NCBI GenBank assembly: GCA_015832175.1
Contig: WJXW01000006.1
Span: forward strand, 1,984,001 to 2,048,000
Length of the DNA stretch: 64,000 bases
Direction: 5' to 3'
DNA from: Paraphaeosphaeria minitans
Taxonomy: Eukaryota; Ascomycota; Dothideomycetes; Pleosporales; Didymosphaeriaceae
This document shows, in pieces, positions 60,136 through 64,000 of this stretch. The notes under the pieces are model-generated. The model saw only the letters and a program-made list of their open reading frames with translations. It was not told the origin of the DNA and did not search any database. Made by a program: the position numbers and the translations under genes. Numbering within the stretch: the first letter of the stretch is position 1; every line of letters begins with the position of its first letter.

Positions 60136-60928
60136 CAACAAGTATCTTGAGAGCCTGCATGCCGACAATGTCGAGTTGATCCAGGATAACGTAGTGGAAA
60201 TTACGAACGACACAGTTATCACGAAGTCCGGTAAAGAGATCCCTGCAGACCTCATCATCTACGCCACCGGCTTCAGGACACAGGACTGGCTCTGGCCGGT
60301 GAAGATATACGGCGTCGACGGCCAGGAGATGCACGAGGTCTGAAAGCAACGCAAACAAGTACAAGCGTACTGGGGTACTGGGGTACTGCGCACGACCAGT
60401 TCCCGAACTGGTATACTCTGTACGGTTCCAACACTGGCTCAGGGCACAACTCCGTCATCTATCAGACCGAGTGCCAGGTCAACTTCATGTGCCGGTTGTT
60501 GTAAACGGCAACGCGAAGTCGGTTGTGCCTAAGTACAAGGCGTAACAGGAGTTCAATAGCTGGGTCAAGGTACAGCTGCCGAAGATGACTTTCAGCTCTG
60601 GCTGCACGAGCTGGTTCATCGACAAGAACGGGCACAACTCTTACGTGTTTCCGAATTACACTTTTATGTATGTTCAACTCAAAAGGAGCTTGCCAAAGTT
60701 GCTGACCACGTACCTAGGTTCTGGCTGAGTACTGTGATGATCAACTGGAATCAGGTACAGGTCGACTACCCAAAGAACACCAGGCACAAGGGCAAGAGTA
60801 CCTCAAAGACTCCATATGCACTATTGCTTGCTGGTGTAGCAGCAGCAGGGCTTTTAGCCACCGGGTCAGGTGACCGCAGAATCGTTGACACGAATGAGCG
60901 AGATGTTAATAGAGCGGGTGCGTCATAG
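60136..60928 (+). pseudogene. Decayed FAD-dependent monooxygenase (Baeyer-Villiger/FMO type), C-terminal part
   Basis: Plus strand reads YLESLHADNVELIQDNVVEI and DLIIYATGFRTQDW (the ATGF FAD/NADP signature), a TGA at about 60340, then in a shifted frame GAHDQFPNWYTLYGSNTGSG and SVIYQTECQVNF, a TAA, and SWVKVQLPKMTFSSGCTSWF. A normal-looking intron (GTATGT at 60669, GCTGAC branch, CTAG at about 60718) joins to FWLSTVMINWNQVQV and a C-terminal hydrophobic segment (YALLLAGVAAAGLLATG). Order and motifs match fungal cyclohexanone-monooxygenase-like enzymes, some with such a membrane tail. Broken by at least two stops and one frameshift, with the N-terminal FAD domain absent. Confidence 0.82.
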
Positions 60929-61409
60929 GAGTTTCTTCTAGTACAGTATAAAATTAGCGATTAGTATTTCGGAGAGCGCAATATCACCTTGGACATAACC
61001 GGCATTTCAAAATCGCTGTTCTGCCACACAAGTCTTCTTCCTGAGCAATGCATCGGTGGTAAATGTGCAGGCGCGAACAATGGCTCTAGACCTATGCGCA
61101 TTTCTAAGGCTGTGGGGACCATTGCTGGGAGGGTAGGAAACGTCGCAGCATGTATTATGGCATGTAGCAAAATCTTCCAGAGCTTCAATTCCTGGCGATT
61201 CAAGAAAGTGCGATGGGTATCCTCGGAACTTCTGCTAGCGTAGAAGCAGCGATGTGTGAGGATAGCTGTTCTGCATAAGATAGGACCAAATGTTGGCCAA
61301 GTTTGCGTGTATGATTGTGATCTGACTTCAGGCCTAGAGCCACGTAGGCGTGTGTTCTCACAACTCCTCCTCTTCGCTCGCTTTCTTGCCCCTCTCCTTC
61401 GCTACCTGG
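60929..61409. other. Intergenic DNA at the end of the pseudogene zone
   Basis: Open frames of about 80 codons on both strands overlap each other (60961-61243) and show no recognisable domain. Nothing else seen. Confidence 0.35.
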
Positions 61410-61892
61410 TCAAAACTCGGTCGTGGGGTCCAGGAAAACACGAGGGTAGCGTTGGTCTTCAAGAACAGCCTCTAGCGTATGCAAAATATCAGCCGCAAAT
61501 TGGGAGGACTTTTCAAGCCAGTTCTTCATAGGCGCTCTCTGCTCGGCATCTCGAAGCCTGTCGATGCTCGATGCAAACCGGGTGTTTAGATCCAGCCGCC
61601 CAAGAAAAGCGCACTCGTTGCAACCCATCCGCCAGAAACTACCGAAGACTGAGTTCAGTGCGATCGAGACGAAATCCGCCTCGATGATGTTTCTGAGCTC
61701 TTCGATGACAATGTCCTTGTATTGAGTCGTAGTGATGGATTTGGTAGGAAGGCGTAGGTGTTTGAGGAAGCCGCGAGTGGGTGGGGGCGAAACAAGCGAA
61801 AAGCCCCCCAACCAGTCATCTACGTCCTCTCTTCCAGTATTTGCCCAAGCACACGGGTGTGATCCAATTGGGGTTTTTTCGAAGGGAGACAT
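61410..61892 (-). CDS. Small hypothetical protein
   Basis: Open frame of 160 codons from the ATG at 61892; the frame stays open upstream to 61952 without another ATG. The product is mostly helical and acidic-neutral with FLKHLRLPTKSITTTQYKDI, RNIIEADFVSIALNSVFGS and MGCNECAFLGRL; composition looks like a real soluble protein. No family recognised. It sits only 56 bp downstream of the POP7 stop codon on the same strand, so it might be a separate gene or lie in a long POP7 3' UTR. Confidence 0.4.
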   Translation of the reverse strand: MSPFEKTPIGSHPCAWANTGREDVDDWLGGFSLVSPPPTRGFLKHLRLPTKSITTTQYKDIVIEELRNIIEADFVSIALNSVFGSFWRMGCNECAFLGRLDLNTRFASSIDRLRDAEQRAPMKNWLEKSSQFAADILHTLEAVLEDQRYPRVFLDPTTEF

Positions 61893-61948
61893 AACTGGTA
61901 TCGTTTTGCGCACAATCTCGTTCTTCCTCGCCCCACGAGAGGAAAGCC

Positions 61949-62833
61949 TCACCTGAGCCCTACAGCCACCGTGACCGAGCTCACCATCCTAACCCTTGTC
62001 TCCGGCACCTCCTCCTCTACATCGTCCTTGGCCCTGCTCCCCTTCCCTTCTTCCTCCTCTCCTTCCTGGCGTAGCTCGATATCATCCACCGCCATCACAC
62101 TCCCCATCTCCACCGTAACCCTACAATCACTCTCGCCCTGGAAGTGCACGCCAATCCTCAGCGCGCGCTCAATCGCCCTCCCCGTCGCCTTAACATATAC
62201 GTCTTCTCCGCGCTCACCTGCGCCCTTGTCCCTGCCCTCTTCCGCAATGTCGCGCTCGACGTCCTCAGGCGCAAGCCGGCCGTTGGAAACCAGCGGTTTT
62301 CGAGGCCGGCCTTGCGGTCGGTGCCGGGGCTGCGCAGCTTGGGACTGCGTTTGTCGCTTGGAGATCTCGAGGAGGAGGCGGCGGATGCGCTTGAGCGTTG
62401 GGACGAAGGGCGTCGAGTGGGAGATGTAGATGGTTTTGGGGTGGTCAGAGGAGGCGAAGGGTGTGGGAATTGCGGGGTGGTGGAGTGGGCGCTTGGTTAT
62501 GGATGCATCTGCAAAGGTTTAGTACGAGTAGCGTGTGCAATTGCTGAGTGGATTGGTGTGCGTACTGGGAGGTAATCTGGGAAGCTTCTTGCGGCTCTGC
62601 TTGCGGGAAGGGGCTTGGTTGCATGGCCTTGGTTCGACAGGTGCGTTCTGAGGGCCATCTAGCTTGTGCTTCTCGGGTTGCGGCGCTTCTTTCGTGATTG
62701 CCTTGGCTACTGAGGGCGCGGTTGAGGAGCGGGGAGCTTGTGCGGCGGGAGGTGTGTCATTCGAGGGCGCCGGAGCGGTTGGAGCACTCTGGAGGTGCTT
62801 CTCCTCCCCATCGCTCGTCCTCTTCTTGCCCAT
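61949..62833 (-). CDS. POP7: RNase P/MRP subunit Pop7 (Rpp20)
   Basis: Exons 62833..62566 and 62508..61949 (57-nt intron GTACGC..TTGCAG), 275 residues. The start MGKKRTSDGEEKH is followed by a disordered Ala/Pro/Lys-rich region and a basic SRKQSRKKLPRLPP. The Alba-type domain begins after the splice: KTIYISHSTPFVPTLKRIRR, then VYVKATGRAIERALRIGVHF and strands CRVTVEMGSVMAVDDIEL, the signature of Rpp20/Pop7. An insertion rich in Arg and Glu between the Alba halves, and an acidic loop near the end, are fungal embellishments. The protein pairs with Pop6 on the RNA of RNase P and RNase MRP in the nucleus/nucleolus for tRNA 5' processing and rRNA maturation. Divergent from LIPB. Confidence 0.88.
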
Positions 62834-63009
62834 GTTGCTGCTCGTGTGTGTCCAATGCTCGGTGTACGGTAAAGCACAAGAGCCGTGCGTTGGAACTTGG
62901 CCATGCGCTCGACGCACTACCGCGACAACCCAAGCTCCACCCCGTGCCCATCCCAACACGCACGCCTCCACCATGTCCAAACCGCCCTGAACCACGCACC
63001 GCCGGCCCA
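62834..63009. promoter_or_regulatory. Bidirectional promoter POP7/LIPB with LIPB upstream ORF
   Basis: Only 176 bp separate the two divergent start codons. On the plus strand a 6-codon upstream ORF (ATG at 62973, TGA ending 62990, peptide MSKPP) lies 19 bp before the LIPB ATG and has the better context (CCACCATGT), so it could limit LIPB translation. Confidence 0.5.
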
Positions 63010-63741
63010 ATGCGGCCCCTCATCCACCTCCACTTCCCGCGGCCCATCTCCTACCGCACCGCCCAGATCCTTCAAGAATCCCTCGTCTCGCGCTTCCTCG
63101 CCCACAAGCGGGATCCCTCGCTCGCAGCTCCACCGCCGCACATCATAACCGCCGAGTTCCACCCCGTCTACACGTGCGGCCGCCGCGAAATCGGCACCGT
63201 CTCCGCAGAACAGCAGACGTACCTGCAGCACGGCGGGCAGGCCGAGTTCGTTGAGGCGCTGCGCGGGGGCCAGACGACGTTCCATGGGCCGGGCCAGCTT
63301 GTCGCGTATTCCATTATCGATCTGCGCACGCACAAGCTGACGCCCAGAGACTATGTGTGCATGCTGGAGAAGAGTCTGATTGCGACGTGTGCGCGCTATA
63401 CTATACGGGCCATGACGACGGAGCACACGGGCGTCTGGACGACGCCCGTCGACAAGATCGCTGCTCTCGGCGTGCATATGCGGAGGAATATTACCAGTCA
63501 TGGTGTTGGGCTGAATGTAAATACCGATCTGTGGTGGTTTGATCGCATTGTCGCGTGTGGATTGCAGGGGAAGAGAACGACGAGCTTTGAGCGCGAGGGT
63601 GTCCAAGGCCTTGAGGTTAGCGATGTGGGCAAGACATTTGTGGGTGAGATTGGAGAGCGGCTGGGGCTAGATGCCGTCGAAGAACAGGGCGCCGAGGAGT
63701 TCATGGAAGAAGAAAGACGGGCGAGCATCATAGCGATGTAG
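63010..63741 (+). CDS. LIPB: Lipoyl(octanoyl) transferase
   Basis: Single exon, 243 residues from the ATG at 63010 (first in-frame ATG that starts the conserved domain). LipB signatures: FHPVYTCGRREI, then RGGQTTFHGPGQLVAYSIID (the RGG-x-x-T-x-HGPGQ-L-V-x-Y motif) and DKIAALGVHMRRNITSHGVG with the catalytic lysine in place of K-I-A-x-x-G. The usual catalytic Cys is seen in RIVACGLQGKRTTS. The enzyme transfers octanoyl from acyl carrier protein to lipoyl domains (glycine cleavage H protein, 2-oxoacid dehydrogenases) in mitochondria. The N-terminus (MRPLIHLHFPRPISYRTAQ) is short; a classical targeting leader is weak, so an upstream non-ATG or alternative start is possible. Confidence 0.93.
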   Translation: MRPLIHLHFPRPISYRTAQILQESLVSRFLAHKRDPSLAAPPPHIITAEFHPVYTCGRREIGTVSAEQQTYLQHGGQAEFVEALRGGQTTFHGPGQLVAYSIIDLRTHKLTPRDYVCMLEKSLIATCARYTIRAMTTEHTGVWTTPVDKIAALGVHMRRNITSHGVGLNVNTDLWWFDRIVACGLQGKRTTSFEREGVQGLEVSDVGKTFVGEIGERLGLDAVEEQGAEEFMEEERRASIIAM

Positions 63742-63856
63742 GAGGTTGTAGACACTGACAAAAGCAGAGTGGGAGAAAACTATCGAAGAAAAGATGAATA
63801 CTTCAGATACAGTATCACTAGGAACGTATGAGCATTTCAGCATTAGCACAGAGGTC
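63742..63856. other. Convergent 3' ends
   Basis: 115 bp between the LIPB stop and the stop of the gene at the right edge; no element recognised. Confidence 0.4.
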
Positions 63857-64000
63857 TCACATATTTGCCTCTTCTACCTTCAACCCATCAGGATTCACCA
63901 ACCCATCCACCTCTTCCATGAGTCGTCGGGCCGCAACAGCCGAATTCCTCCCCGCAACAGCGATTCTCCTGTTAAACTCTGCGTTATTGTGCTTGACTAT
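63857..64000 (-). CDS. C-terminal end of an unidentified protein, cut by window edge
   Basis: Minus-strand frame open from the edge to a TGA at 63857-63859: 47 residues including AEFNRRIAVAGRNSAVAARR, LMEEVDGLVNPDGLKVEE and final ANM. The helical, Arg/Glu-rich reading and lack of stops suggest real coding sequence, but 47 residues are too few to name it. Confidence 0.5.
   Translation of the reverse strand: MVKHNNAEFNRRIAVAGRNSAVAARRLMEEVDGLVNPDGLKVEEANM

Noticed and set aside
60961..61243. Overlapping frames of 80-84 codons on both strands
   Set aside because: Mutually antisense, no recognisable domain, next to decayed DNA.

Overview
The window is nuclear DNA of a filamentous ascomycete, most likely a Dothideomycete-type Pezizomycotina. 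Support: most introns are about 48-80 nt with GTRNGY donors, CTRAC-like branch sites and YAG acceptors; the gene set is fungal (eisosome Pil1, Sam37, a Fab1 with FYVE finger, a Mis17/Ame1-like kinetochore protein, F-box-like DUF7730-type proteins, a HET relic); and short TAGGTAGG/TACCTACC tracts are scattered between genes. No tRNA, rRNA, CRISPR or prokaryotic feature was seen. All gene models were built by hand from reading frame and splice signals; no database search was possible.

Left arm (1-13.3 kb): a shelterin TPP1-like gene running off the left edge is divergent from FAB1 (PI3P 5-kinase), followed by a two-domain 3-hydroxyisobutyrate-dehydrogenase-like oxidoreductase. From 13.3 to 21.4 kb there is an 8-kb stretch with no convincing gene but several simple and tandem repeats.

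Centre (21.4-45 kb): an unrecognised minus-strand gene divergent from SAM37; an SMP-30/regucalcin-like lactonase; PIL1; two neighbouring mitochondrial aminoacyl-tRNA synthetases (Asp, Tyr); a GH36/Sip1 raffinose-synthase-like gene; a long repeat-rich single-pass membrane protein that needs several small introns to stay open; a HET-protein relic; a twin-CX9C protein divergent from an AT-hook, Mis17/Ame1-like gene.

Right arm (45-64 kb): two F-box-like genes separated by an AT-rich, RIP-like repeat remnant; an arylamine N-acetyltransferase with a 19-nt exon carrying the catalytic cysteine; a secreted lysozyme-like protein; a large AsnB-type asparagine synthetase; then a 5-kb pseudogene zone with decayed GH28 glycosidase, TRI12-type MFS transporter and flavin monooxygenase genes, which may be the remains of an accessory cluster. 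The window ends with a small hypothetical gene, POP7 (RNase P/MRP), LIPB (octanoyltransferase) and the last codons of one more gene.

Functionally the region is a housekeeping backbone (telomere, endolysosomal lipid signalling, mitochondrial import, translation and lipoylation, RNA processing, kinetochore) interrupted by repeat-rich and decaying accessory segments.
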